Below are positions 53,801 through 61,360 of a stretch of DNA of 64,000 nucleotides, one piece after another (position 1 is the stretch's first letter; every line of letters begins with the position of its first letter). Origin of the DNA: Solitalea lacus (GTDB lineage Bacteria > Bacteroidota > Bacteroidia > Sphingobacteriales > Sphingobacteriaceae). The position numbers were made by a program, and so were the translations under genes. Under the pieces are notes generated by a model. It was not told the DNA's origin. It did no database searches and saw nothing but the letters and a program-made list of their open reading frames with translations. The stretch is taken from contig NZ_CP091740.1 of the NCBI RefSeq assembly GCF_022014595.1, positions 1,786,200 to 1,850,199 on the forward strand, written 5' to 3'.

Positions 53801-53974
53801 AAGTGCTCCATAAACAGAAAAGGTGATAGCATCCAATATTGTTGATTTACCAGAACCAACACCTCCAAAAATGCCAAACAGCTGACTTTCTGTTAAATGG
53901 GCAAAATCAATGAAGTGTTCCTGTTCATCCTGGTAGGAGTAAAGGCCTTTAATGGTTAACTTAACAGGAATCAT
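50891..53974 (-). CDS. sbcC: Exonuclease subunit SbcC (Rad50-like)
   Basis: The 1027-residue product has the split ABC ATPase of Rad50/SbcC: Walker A GGVGSGKSTILDAITF at residues 37-52 and, at the other end, the signature LSGGQKFQASLCLALALAE near residue 931 and Walker B FFFLDEGFGSLD. Between them is a very long coiled coil rich in Gln, Glu, Leu and Lys. The zinc hook CPLCGSSEH sits near residue 513 in the middle of the coil. With SbcD it opens hairpins and trims DNA ends. It overlaps sbcD by four bases (ATGA), so translation is coupled. Confidence 0.95.
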   Translation of the reverse strand: MIPVKLTIKGLYSYQDEQEHFIDFAHLTESQLFGIFGGVGSGKSTILDAITFSVYGALDRLGQSGDNRYFNMMNLKSTTVLIDFEFYNHAGKYYRAIVSGKRGKKFDDVKQFTRVFYLWENNEWIPQEKLNGEEIIGLSYDNFRRTIIIPQGKFQEFLELSNTERTRMLKDIFALEKFEFSDKIARLIAHNNTEKASLEGEMKQFEGLDVSNLQAFEQEISTLKQELECLSIQVNKKTIEHQALIDLKRIVDELEQTKQNFNLHIMQENNILQFQQQLDNYRKAVEIFKAILERKKEKQQELLQKKQRLAQLNQIVLETETRLTEKNAQLSALLPEFEQLQQYKDLSSDYKIAADILAIQSEEVTIVDSLQKGKNYIKEQEVIQTNQKTNSDQLKHHIAKKREQLPDWSLLSKLGAWFNQKAILFQAWQNARTEFLMQERELSSHGQSLSTCLPDSIKSVLLEGSDKPQQIVSKLNGLTENLLQQERELQQLQQDFLVKLKLGEFALQLHNGANCPLCGSSEHPAILNTSDLQLHTDDVNNKLSLLKSQQNSFAVAQTAIAKWESVYEQQTGLLAKQTEKLKAAEMALNDWIQTFSFEGFTADDGDKLQTLIASAEGLNAELKSLEQQKEQADTQLTKTDELLERAKTKINALENQFIALQVRVSEKESQLKHLQLIENKQSAVELISASEQLAIKIKQIETDTERLKADLQLLEQQKAGLSGQFEALQQDHANAEIQFQQIENELSNAVEQSSFENLSKVEAILAQALNIDAIQEQINQFNEKKGSLLSIIERLEKQSLGKTFNTAEFESLTLELQRIKTDWQEKNDNLVRAIAQLNQYLQDFKKKEELQQKFNKLQHRSENLATLSGLFRGSGFVNYVSSIYMQQLCLAANNRFHKLTRQQLHLEVDNQNNFHVRDMLNDGHMRLVKTLSGGQKFQASLCLALALAESVQHFNRSEQSFFFLDEGFGSLDKDSLQIVFEALKSLRKENRIVGLISHVEDLQQEIETHVKIINDPSTGSKIINSWN

Positions 53975-55191
53975 TCTGCATCCTCCGCTTTTAATTCTTT
54001 GAATAGACTTAATAGTTCTTCATTAGGCTCCTGGCCTTTTTTATGCTTGAAATATTGGATAAATAAAGTGTCTACGTCCTGAGATAAATCAATACTATTG
54101 TTGGCTGTTTCAGTAGGGGACTGATTTTTAATTTCAGGGATAAGTGTAACGATGCCATCATGTGCCTGTTCAAGCCGCTTACGATCAATTGATTTAAGAT
54201 ATTCGTCGCTCACAATTGTCAACTCAACCAAACAATCAGGATTATTGGAGAGCCAATCTATTGCCAAGTCTATTTGATCAAAGCGTTTTCGAACTAAACT
54301 TTTTCCTTTTGTAAGTGCAATTTTTTCAATTTTGACTTCAGTTCCTGGCTCGGCAGTAAGTACGGCAACAAATTTGGATTGCCCCGCTTCGCTAAAGCTA
54401 TAACAAAGCGGACTGCTACTGTAAATTACAGGGCAAGGCGAACTATCAATTGTTTGAAATCGATGCAAATGCCCTAATGCAACATATTGCATTTGTTGAG
54501 GTATATTTTCTGAGAAAATAGCCTGAGCTCCACCAATATGTAAAATTGGTTTCTCGTCATCTGGTTCTTCAGGTATTTCTCCACCTTTTTTCATAAAAAA
54601 TAAGTGTGCCATGAGTATGTTTACACCAGTGTTGTCGCAATATTGATTTGCCAACTCGCTCCATTTTTGTTGAAGCAGATCACGGAGTTCTTGTTCACTG
54701 TTTTTTGCATTAAGCATCGTTTTTAATCTAACCTCATTGGCGTAAGGAGTTAATAGCAAACGTAAATGGGGGGTATGTTCAGGCAGTTTAAGTTCTATAA
54801 AACCGTTGTCCGAATTAATGATTTCAAGGCCAGTATCAAGTTTTATCTTACCAAGATTGGTGTTGGGATAGCCAGCAAAGAAAATTCCGCATTCCCGAGC
54901 CAAAACATCTGGCGCGTCAACTCTCTCAGGTGAATCATGGTTGCCGGCAATGGCGATAATGGCTCTTTTGCCATTGTTTGACAGTTTTTTTAATGTCTTA
55001 TATAAAAGCTCAGTGGCCTCTGTTGAAGGGTTAAACGTATCGTATAAATCTCCGGCAATTAATACAGCATCCACCTCTTGCTCATTGGCAATTTGGCAAA
55101 TTTCATCTAACACTTCACGCTGTTCCTCTAATCGCGAAAAGCGTTCTAAGCGCTTCCCTAAATGCCAATCTGCTGTATGTAGAATTTTCAT
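53971..55191 (-). CDS. sbcD: Exonuclease subunit SbcD (Mre11-like)
   Basis: The 406-residue product is a calcineurin-like phosphoesterase with all Mre11 motifs: D8 and H10 in TADWHLGK, AGDLYDTF, AGNHDSPER, and the later GHLHRFQ. It is the nuclease partner of SbcC, cutting double-strand ends and DNA hairpins with metal ions. It is the first gene of the sbcDC pair. The region upstream to the beta-barrel gene is long (about 420 bases) and carries no clear promoter for this gene. Confidence 0.95.
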   Translation of the reverse strand: MKILHTADWHLGKRLERFSRLEEQREVLDEICQIANEQEVDAVLIAGDLYDTFNPSTEATELLYKTLKKLSNNGKRAIIAIAGNHDSPERVDAPDVLARECGIFFAGYPNTNLGKIKLDTGLEIINSDNGFIELKLPEHTPHLRLLLTPYANEVRLKTMLNAKNSEQELRDLLQQKWSELANQYCDNTGVNILMAHLFFMKKGGEIPEEPDDEKPILHIGGAQAIFSENIPQQMQYVALGHLHRFQTIDSSPCPVIYSSSPLCYSFSEAGQSKFVAVLTAEPGTEVKIEKIALTKGKSLVRKRFDQIDLAIDWLSNNPDCLVELTIVSDEYLKSIDRKRLEQAHDGIVTLIPEIKNQSPTETANNSIDLSQDVDTLFIQYFKHKKGQEPNEELLSLFKELKAEDAE

Positions 55192-55612
55192 CTCTGTTTT
55201 ATTGTGTTGTGAATCAGTTAAATGAAATCGGAGCTTCCGGGTTTATTTAAGCCAAATTTTACAACGCGAGTTTCCAATTAAATTTTTAGCAAACCAAACT
55301 TTGATTTCAATAATTAGAAAATCAAGAGTGTGTGGGGATTATTTTCCGCATAAAAGGCGTCAGTGCCACAATCAGGGTTAATTATTTAAGCTTGGGAAGA
55401 AAGATTTTTACTGAAAATACCCCCATAGAAATGAAAAAATAGATTTTTCATGGCTTTTTCTATTGGTTTGCTTTTGTTTGATAATTAGGTGATTATCTTC
55501 TGTTTACATTCTTTAAAATATAACTTATTTACTTTTAGATAGAATTGTTGCTGTTCAGTTGTTCCTATTGGCATTTTATTCGCAATTTGCAGGCTTTATT
55601 AAAAATGAAGTG
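55192..55612. other. Intergenic region between sbcD and the outer-membrane barrel gene
   Basis: About 420 bases with no credible gene on either strand. It must hold the promoters of the two divergent genes. TTTG near 55477-55480 with TATCTTCTG-like sequence about 20 bases later is the only faint promoter match on the plus strand. Confidence 0.35.
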
Positions 55613-56089
55613 ATGAAGAAATTATTGTCGTTAACAGTTGTTGTTTTATTATTGTCAGTGGTGTCAGTTAAGGCACAAAGTTATACTACTGCTTTAGGTG
55701 GCCGTATCGGTACCGAAAGTGGTATTTCGTTAAAGCATTTTGTGAAATCGAACGCTGCTTTGGAAGGAATTTTAGCTTTTAACAACCATAGTTTTGAATT
55801 GACCGGATTATATGCAGTACATGGAAATGCATTTAATGAAGCTGGTTTGGATTGGTTTGTTGGCGGAGGAGCTCACATAGGTTCTCATCGTCATCATAAT
55901 GACTATGATAATCATTATGATGGTGATGTAATTTTTGGTTTAGATGGTGTTTTAGGACTTGAATATACATTTTCAGGCGCTCCTATTAACATTGGTGTCG
56001 ACTGGAAACCGGAATTGAACTTTACCGGTTACGAAGGGTTCTACCCAGATAACTTTGCCATTTCTATTCGATTTACTTTTGGACGATAG
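55613..56089 (+). CDS. Small outer-membrane beta-barrel-type protein with His/Asp-rich loop
   Basis: The 158-residue product begins with a signal peptide (MKKLLSLTVVVLLLSVVSVKAQS) and continues with a series of amphipathic strands: TALGGRIGTESGISLKHFV, AALEGILAFNNHSFELTGLYAVHG and a C-terminal NFAISIRFTFGR with an aromatic/Arg last residue pattern typical for outer-membrane barrels. One loop is HRHHNDYDNHYDGD, strongly rich in His and Asp, and could bind metal ions. The ATG at 55613 is chosen, as the longer frame adds a non-signal stretch. No partner gene is adjacent; a terminator follows. Confidence 0.7.
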   Translation: MKKLLSLTVVVLLLSVVSVKAQSYTTALGGRIGTESGISLKHFVKSNAALEGILAFNNHSFELTGLYAVHGNAFNEAGLDWFVGGGAHIGSHRHHNDYDNHYDGDVIFGLDGVLGLEYTFSGAPINIGVDWKPELNFTGYEGFYPDNFAISIRFTFGR

Positions 56090-56114
56090 TTTAAGTTAAA
56101 AATTGTATAGTTTG

Positions 56115-56144
56115 AAACCGCGGAATTTTTCGCGGTTTTTTTTA
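56115..56144 (+). terminator. Intrinsic terminator after the barrel gene
   Basis: Perfect 7-bp GC-rich arms AACCGCG and CGCGGTT (56116-56122 and 56131-56137), followed by eight T. Confidence 0.8.
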
Positions 56145-56293
56145 TTGAATAATGTTAAGAAGGGGGGATAATATCGATTTTTCAACTACAAGTTTTCCCC
56201 GTAATACTCTTCAGATTTCTAAGAATATCGTCATAAATGTTTTACACGTTATACTAATAGATTATTCTATTTTAGCTTTTCAAATAAAGAAAA

Positions 56294-57403
56294 ATGAACA
56301 AAATTATTTTAACAGCAGCTGTAGCATTTGCATTTGCTGCATGTAATAAAGGCGGTAGCGGATACAAAATTGAAGGTGAAATAAAAGGATTGCCAGATAA
56401 CAAAAAAGTGTATCTGATTGCAACTAATTTTGAAGCCCAAAAGTTTGATACACTATCTAAAGCCGTTAGTAAAGATGGAAAGTTTGAACTTAAAGGAACT
56501 TTAACAGCTCCTGATTATTGCGCGTTAGTAGTCGAAGGTGAGCGTGCAGGCTCAGAACTGATGGTTGAAAACGTTAACATTAAAGTTAAGGGAAGTATTG
56601 ACAGCTTACATAAGTTGAATATCAGTGGTTCTAAATCACACGATGAGTTTATTAAAGTAGAAGCCACTCTTAAGAAGAGCACTGACAAATTGCAGGCAAT
56701 TCAGCAAAAAGCAATGATGATGGGCCAACAACCTGATGAACATCAAATGCAAGCTTTGCAATTGGAGTACATGGCTATTCAAAATCAGATGCAAAATGAT
56801 ATCAGGGCATATGCCAAAAGTAATCCTTCATCAGTTGTAGCTCCGGTATTGCTGATTAATACTAATCAGGACTTTGATGTACAGGTGTTTCAGCCAATTT
56901 ACAATAGCTTTACAGAAGAAGTAAAGGCTACTCCGGCTGCAAAATACATGAAATCAAGACTTGATAAAGAAGTGAAATTGGCTATCGGGCAGAAAGCTCC
57001 GGAATTAAAAGCATTAACGCCAGATGGAAAAGCTTTATCGTTAAGTGAGTCGAGGGGTAAAGTTACATTGATCGATTTTTGGGCTTCTTGGTGTAAACCT
57101 TGCCGTATGGAAAATCCAAATGTTGTAAAGGTATATGAAAAGTACCATGGACAAGGTTTTAATATTTTAGGCATTTCATTAGATAAAGACGCAGAAGCCT
57201 GGAAAAAAGCAATTGGTGAAGATAAATTACAGTGGAACCATATTTCAGACCTTAAGTATTGGGATTCTGCCCTTGCTAAAGAATATAATGTTCAATCAAT
57301 TCCATACTCTATTTTATTAGATAAAAATGGAGTTATTGTTGCCAAAAATTTAAGAGGAGAAGAGCTGGAGAAAAAAGTAGCTGAATTAATGGCGAAAAAC
57401 TAA
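56294..57403 (+). CDS. Thioredoxin-like lipoprotein with DUF4369 domain
   Basis: The 369-residue product has a lipobox ending at about Cys17 (FAFAACNK), a DUF4369 domain (about 22-110: YKIEGEIKGLPDNKKVYLIATN) and a helical linker, and then a TlpA/ResA-type thioredoxin domain with the active site WASWCKPC (Cys267, Cys270). It faces the periplasm and works as a disulfide reductase, probably in cytochrome or envelope protein maturation. The Lys between the cysteines differs from the Gly in its downstream paralogue. The two genes are 38 bases apart and clearly arose by duplication. Confidence 0.9.
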   Translation: MNKIILTAAVAFAFAACNKGGSGYKIEGEIKGLPDNKKVYLIATNFEAQKFDTLSKAVSKDGKFELKGTLTAPDYCALVVEGERAGSELMVENVNIKVKGSIDSLHKLNISGSKSHDEFIKVEATLKKSTDKLQAIQQKAMMMGQQPDEHQMQALQLEYMAIQNQMQNDIRAYAKSNPSSVVAPVLLINTNQDFDVQVFQPIYNSFTEEVKATPAAKYMKSRLDKEVKLAIGQKAPELKALTPDGKALSLSESRGKVTLIDFWASWCKPCRMENPNVVKVYEKYHGQGFNILGISLDKDAEAWKKAIGEDKLQWNHISDLKYWDSALAKEYNVQSIPYSILLDKNGVIVAKNLRGEELEKKVAELMAKN

Positions 57404-57441
57404 GTTGTTAATTTTAACCTTAAACATAATCTAAAACCCAA

Positions 57442-58566
57442 ATGAAAAAGACACTATTAGGAACAGCGTTAGTATTGCCTTTATTGGCAGGAAGCGCTTA
57501 TGCTCAATCAGGTGGTTACAATATTACCGGAAAGCTTACCGGCTTAGCTGATGGTAAGAAAGTCTATTTATTACAACAAAACCCGGCAACAGGCAAAGTT
57601 GACACTCTTTCTAAAACTTTGTCGAGTGCTGGTGCTTTTCAGCTTAAAGGTTCTGTGCAAGCACCTGATATACAGTTTTTAGGTGTTCAGGATGCTAAAG
57701 GTCGCCCGGTGTTGTTATTTGTTGAAAACAGTAAGATGTCAATCAATGGTAGTGTTGATGACTTGAGTTCAATTACCGTTACTGGTTCAAAAACGCATGA
57801 CGAGTATGTGAAATATACCAAATTGACTTCGGGTATTAATGAGCAACAAAAGCAGCTTGGTAATCAGTATAGCGAAGCTCGTAAGAGTAATGATAAAGCC
57901 AAAATGGATGAAATCGCATCCAAGTATGATGCTTTGGATGCAGAAAAATCTAAAATTACTAAAGACTTTGCCTCTCAAAATTTGCAATCGTATGTTACGC
58001 CTTTTCTTTTAATGCAAAATGTAGGCGATGAAAATGCGATAGAATATAATGCTATGTATGAGAAGTTTCCTTCAAAAATAAAGGAGTCAGCGTCTGCAAA
58101 ATCATTAAAGAAAAGAATTGATGCTCTTTTGAAAACAGCTGTTGGCCAACAGGCTGCAATGTTCACAGCGAAAACTCCTGAGGGAAAAGATTTATCATTG
58201 AAAGAAGTATTAAGTACTGGTAAATACACAATGATTGATTTTTGGGCTTCATGGTGTGGTCCATGCCGTGCTGAAAATCCTAACGTAGTTAAGTTGTATG
58301 AAAAATATCATGCTAAAGGCTTTAACATTTTGGGTGTTTCATTAGATCGTGATGGCGAAAAATGGAAAAAAGCTATTGCTGATGATAAATTAACTTGGAA
58401 CCATGTTTCGGATTTGAAGTATTGGCAATCGGAATACGCAGCTATGTATGGTGTTCAAGCTATTCCTGCTACATTTTTATTAGATGCTAATGGAAAGATT
58501 GTTGGCAAAAACCTAAGAGGTGAAGAGTTGGCTAAGAAACTTGAAGAGTTACTTGGTTCGATGTAA
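57442..58566 (+). CDS. Thioredoxin-like protein with DUF4369 domain, paralogue
   Basis: The 374-residue product has a cleavable signal (MKKTLLGTALVLPLLAGSAYAQS) instead of a lipobox, then the same architecture: DUF4369 (GYNITGKLTGLADGKKVYLLQQN), a Lys/Glu/Ser-rich helical linker, and a thioredoxin domain with WASWCGPC (Cys272, Cys275). The block WASWCxPCRxENPNVVKxYEKYH is shared with the preceding gene, so this is a tandem duplicate with a different location: this one should be soluble in the periplasm. A strong terminator follows, so the two genes form one unit. Confidence 0.9.
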   Translation: MKKTLLGTALVLPLLAGSAYAQSGGYNITGKLTGLADGKKVYLLQQNPATGKVDTLSKTLSSAGAFQLKGSVQAPDIQFLGVQDAKGRPVLLFVENSKMSINGSVDDLSSITVTGSKTHDEYVKYTKLTSGINEQQKQLGNQYSEARKSNDKAKMDEIASKYDALDAEKSKITKDFASQNLQSYVTPFLLMQNVGDENAIEYNAMYEKFPSKIKESASAKSLKKRIDALLKTAVGQQAAMFTAKTPEGKDLSLKEVLSTGKYTMIDFWASWCGPCRAENPNVVKLYEKYHAKGFNILGVSLDRDGEKWKKAIADDKLTWNHVSDLKYWQSEYAAMYGVQAIPATFLLDANGKIVGKNLRGEELAKKLEELLGSM

Positions 58567-58598
58567 AAGATAATAAATAATAACCTTATCGAAGTAGT

Positions 58599-58637
58599 AA
58601 ACCCGTCGAGCTCCTAAGCCTCGGCGGGTTTCTTTTT
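58599..58637 (+). terminator. Intrinsic terminator after the thioredoxin-like pair
   Basis: 12-bp arms AAACCCGTCGAG and CTCGGCGGGTTT (58599-58610 and 58620-58631; one G-T pair) followed by CTTTTT. Confidence 0.8.
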
Positions 58638-58659
58638 ATAACTTAATTGATAATTCGCT

Positions 58660-60021
58660 TCAATTTAACTCATAATCTAACTCTGGTTTGGGTTCTTTTT
58701 TTAGTGGTCCGTCAATCCAATTCTTTCTTCCAATAACTTCAGTAAACAAATAGGCGAAAAGAAGAATGTATTCAAGTGCAATTACTAAGTTGTTCTCTTT
58801 AAATGGTGTAGTTTGGTAAGCAAGGTAGCTGAGTGGGAGTAAAGCAGTCCAGATTAATGGAAAACGATAATTTGTAAATAAGCTCAAGGTCATTAACGCA
58901 ATGCAATACCACGGAAAAACTGCCGAAGAGTATAGTAATAAAATAAATAAAATCCACATCATCCGGGTTGGTAATAACTCTTTTTTGCTAGAAGTTAGAA
59001 ATGTAAAGTAAAGTAGTACACCTAAAAAAGTTCCCCCAATTATTTTAGAAATAAGTAATGAATGCTGTAATCCGGTCAACTTCGACCCGAAGTGATCTAT
59101 AAGATTATAAAAGCCCGCATTAAAGTTATGGTTATAGTAATATTGCTGTAATCCGTTTACAATATGACCAAGTTGGTCTATATTGTAAACAAAGGGTAAA
59201 GAAAAGATAATGGCAGCAACCAGTCCAAGTAGGGCAATATCAAAGGCTTTTCTAAATCCAAAGGGTTTTATCAATAACGGAATGAAGATTATGGGTAAAA
59301 GTTTAATGCAAAATGCCATTGCCATAAACAAACTGGCAATTAATGTTCTGTTTATTGTTAAGAGATAGATTGCCAATAAAGTGAAAAATATCATGCCTGC
59401 TTCAAGATGTAAATTGGCACAAAACTCAATAATAGCTAATGGATTGAGCGCATAAATTGCAATTCGGTTTTTAGGTAGATTAAACTGTTTAAGGAGCAAA
59501 ATAATCATCCAAAATGTACCTAATTCAAACAACAAAATGAATCCTTTCATTACCAAAACACTTTTGTAAAGATCATTTGGGAATAGGGTACAAGCTATTC
59601 CGTATATGGATTGGCAAAAAGGTGGATAAATAGAATAGGAATGAGGAGAAAGAAGCTTACTGTACAATTCGGGTGTAATTCCACTTATTTCAACTCCTGC
59701 AGCCATGTAGCTTGCGGGGCGATGTGCAAAAGGGTCGAAACCGTTACGTAATAATTGCCCATCCCATATATATCTGTAAAAATCATGGGAAAGAGCAGGC
59801 AAAGCAAATAATACGGTTATACGCAATAATGCTCCACTCCATAAGTTTAATTGATAATAGTCGTCGTTATTATAATACTTGAGGAGAATGAAGTAAACTG
59901 CAAAAGAAAGGGTAAAGAGTGAAAGTATTTGTATGCCTTGGTTTTGAGTAGTAAAGTAACTTAGACCAATCAAGAATATAAGCAGGACCTTATGCAGTCC
60001 GTAGGGTAAAGCTTTTTTCAT
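58660..60021 (-). CDS. GT-C-type membrane glycosyltransferase (GT87/mannosyltransferase-like)
   Basis: The 453-residue product has about eleven to twelve membrane helices. The first periplasmic loop has LSHDFYRYIWDGQLLRNGFDPFAHRP, the Asp-rich motif of polyprenyl-phosphate-dependent GT-C enzymes, and the PFVYNIDQLGHIVNGLQQYYYNHNFNAGF region. Such enzymes transfer a sugar from a polyprenol phosphate donor to a lipid or protein. The exact sugar and acceptor are unknown. The gene starts close to the divergent metal-receptor gene and has a -7-like TAATTTTG (minus strand 60027-60034) immediately upstream. Confidence 0.75.
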   Translation of the reverse strand: MKKALPYGLHKVLLIFLIGLSYFTTQNQGIQILSLFTLSFAVYFILLKYYNNDDYYQLNLWSGALLRITVLFALPALSHDFYRYIWDGQLLRNGFDPFAHRPASYMAAGVEISGITPELYSKLLSPHSYSIYPPFCQSIYGIACTLFPNDLYKSVLVMKGFILLFELGTFWMIILLLKQFNLPKNRIAIYALNPLAIIEFCANLHLEAGMIFFTLLAIYLLTINRTLIASLFMAMAFCIKLLPIIFIPLLIKPFGFRKAFDIALLGLVAAIIFSLPFVYNIDQLGHIVNGLQQYYYNHNFNAGFYNLIDHFGSKLTGLQHSLLISKIIGGTFLGVLLYFTFLTSSKKELLPTRMMWILFILLLYSSAVFPWYCIALMTLSLFTNYRFPLIWTALLPLSYLAYQTTPFKENNLVIALEYILLFAYLFTEVIGRKNWIDGPLKKEPKPELDYELN

Positions 60022-60097
60022 TTTTGCAAAATTAAGAACATACTTTATGTTCTTTACTTGTTTAATAAGAAATTTGACGTTTAAACAGATTAAAATA

Positions 60098-60904
60098 ATG
60101 ACATTACAGCAATTTACCGACCAGATGGGTAGAATCGTTGAATTTAATCATCCTCCACGTCGGATTATTTCACTTGTTCCTTCTCAAACAGAGCTTCTTT
60201 TTGAACTCGGACTCAATGAAGAAGTGGTAGGTATAACTAAATTTTGTATTCATCCTACTGATAAATTTAAAATTACAGACAAAGTTGGGGGTACTAAAGC
60301 CATTAATTTTGAGAAGATTAGAGCATTAAAACCTGATTTAATTATAGGTAATAAAGAAGAGAACCTGCAAGAACAAATTGAACAATTGATGAAAGAGTTC
60401 CCGGTTTGGATGAGTGATATACATACCTTGGATGATGCTGTGGAAATGATTACCGCAGTTGGGCAATTAGTGGAGAAGGAAATAGAAGCCACAACGCTTA
60501 CAACGAAAATTAAAAATGAGTTTTTGACTTGCACAAACTTATTTGGACCTGTGGGTTCAAAATCACCTCTTTCAGTAGCATATTTTATTTGGAAGGATCC
60601 ATATATGGTTGCTGCAAGCAATACATTTATTGATCATATACTTTCCTTAATAGGTTTGGAAAATATTTTTTCTGAGAAGGAGCGCTATCCTGAGGTTACA
60701 TTTGAGGACTTAAAAAAGGCTAGCCCAGATTTGGTTTTTTTATCATCAGAGCCGTATCCGTTTAAGGATAAGCATGTTAATGAGATTCAAAAAATGCTGC
60801 CTGAAGCTCAGGTATTACTGGTAGATGGAGAAATGTTCAGTTGGTATGGCAGCCGTTTACAGTACGCTTCAAATTATTTTCAAAAAATTTCATTTTTTTC
60901 TTGA
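60098..60904 (+). CDS. Helical-backbone metal receptor, BtuF-like
   Basis: The 268-residue product matches the class III periplasmic binding fold used for vitamin B12 and ferric siderophores: PPRRIISLVPSQTELLFELGLNEEVVGIT in the first lobe, IRALKPDLIIGNKEEN, and FEDLKKASPDLVFLSSEPYPF in the second lobe, joined by a long helix. It has no signal peptide from the ATG at 60098, which is preferred over the ATG 17 codons upstream because the conserved part begins there; so it may work in the cytoplasm or as an enzyme-associated protein rather than as a transporter component. No ABC permease is adjacent. Its stop overlaps the -33 box of the tRNA-Leu promoter. Confidence 0.85.
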   Translation: MTLQQFTDQMGRIVEFNHPPRRIISLVPSQTELLFELGLNEEVVGITKFCIHPTDKFKITDKVGGTKAINFEKIRALKPDLIIGNKEENLQEQIEQLMKEFPVWMSDIHTLDDAVEMITAVGQLVEKEIEATTLTTKIKNEFLTCTNLFGPVGSKSPLSVAYFIWKDPYMVAASNTFIDHILSLIGLENIFSEKERYPEVTFEDLKKASPDLVFLSSEPYPFKDKHVNEIQKMLPEAQVLLVDGEMFSWYGSRLQYASNYFQKISFFS

Positions 60905-60930
60905 GAATTAAAATAAGATTTCTACTTTTG
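60901..60930 (+). promoter_or_regulatory. Promoter of the tRNA-Leu(UAG) gene (TTG-N19-TACTTTTG)
   Basis: TTG at 60901-60903 and TACTTTTG at 60923-60930, spaced by 19 bases, fit the Bacteroidota consensus. The tRNA 5' end lies 25 bases downstream. The -33 box sits inside the stop codon of the preceding gene. Confidence 0.7.
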
Positions 60931-60954
60931 CAGTCCCGAAACACACAAGGGAAC

Positions 60955-61036
60955 GCGGAAGTGGCGTAATTGGTAGCCGCACCAGACTTAGGATCTGGCG
61001 CCGCGAGGCGTGGGGGTTCGAGTCCCTTCTTCCGCA
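60955..61036 (+). tRNA. tRNA-Leu (anticodon TAG)
   Basis: Class II tRNA with acceptor GCGGAAG/CTTCCGC, D-arm with GGCGTAATTGGTAG, anticodon stem CCAGA/TCTGG with loop CTTAGGA and anticodon TAG (UAG in RNA), variable arm CGCCGCGAGGCG and T-arm with GGTTCGAGTCC. CCA is not encoded. It is followed by a terminator and then by an accessory region, and tRNA 3' ends are common integration sites. Confidence 0.93.
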
Positions 61037-61044
61037 CAAACATA

Positions 61045-61071
61045 GAAAGCAGCCCAAAAAGGCTGCTTTTC
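61045..61071 (+). terminator. Intrinsic terminator behind tRNA-Leu(UAG)
   Basis: Near-perfect hairpin GAAAGCAGCC / GGCTGCTTTTC with a 6-nt A-rich loop and a T run. Confidence 0.8.
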
Positions 61072-61139
61072 TACATTATGGACACATTATAGACACATTC
61101 AAAAAGGAAAAGTTGATTTTTGTGGGGTAAGAACTTATT

Positions 61140-61307
61140 ATGCACGATTCCTTTCAAGCCCTTCTTCATCTGATTATTCCCGAAGGTGTTTCTGACTATT
61201 TCCAACTAGTTGATCATAAAGAACAACCGGATCCCCAGCTCTGGGTAATCCACCCTCTCAATACATATGGCAATGCATCTTTTCTAATATTTTTATTTAG
61301 AATTTAA
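61140..61307 (+). pseudogene. Truncated ISAon1-family transposase N-terminal fragment
   Basis: An ATG at 61140-61142 opens a frame of 55 codons. The first ~30 residues (MHDSFQALLHLIIPEGVSDYFQ, followed by LVDHKEQPDPQL) match the N-terminal segment of transposases of the ISAon1/ISL3-like type found in Bacteroidota. After that the sequence loses similarity and stops within 25 codons, where a full protein would continue for hundreds of residues. It is a fossil of an insertion sequence and marks the accessory segment. The sequence around 61080-61130 (AGACACATTCAAAAAGGAAA) may include one end of the element. Confidence 0.65.
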
Positions 61308-61333
61308 TTCACCAAAGCCGGCCAATAAAATTA

Positions 61334-61348
61334 AATAGATAATCTATT
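61334..61348. repeat. Perfect short palindrome AATAGAT-A-ATCTATT
   Basis: Perfect 7-bp arms around one central base. It lies 12 bases in front of the direct-repeat array, about 130 bases upstream of the broken lipoprotein gene, in an intergenic stretch of about 170 bases (61308-61478) that holds no gene. Confidence 0.5.
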
Positions 61349-61360
61349 AAAACAATGTAT

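Noticed and set aside
60837-61043. Minus-strand frame starting MFVRKKGLEPPR
   Set aside because: It is the antisense of the tRNA-Leu gene; this type of peptide is a well-known false protein from tRNA complements.
61140-61307. Functional transposase
   Set aside because: Only about 30 residues match; the catalytic domain is missing.
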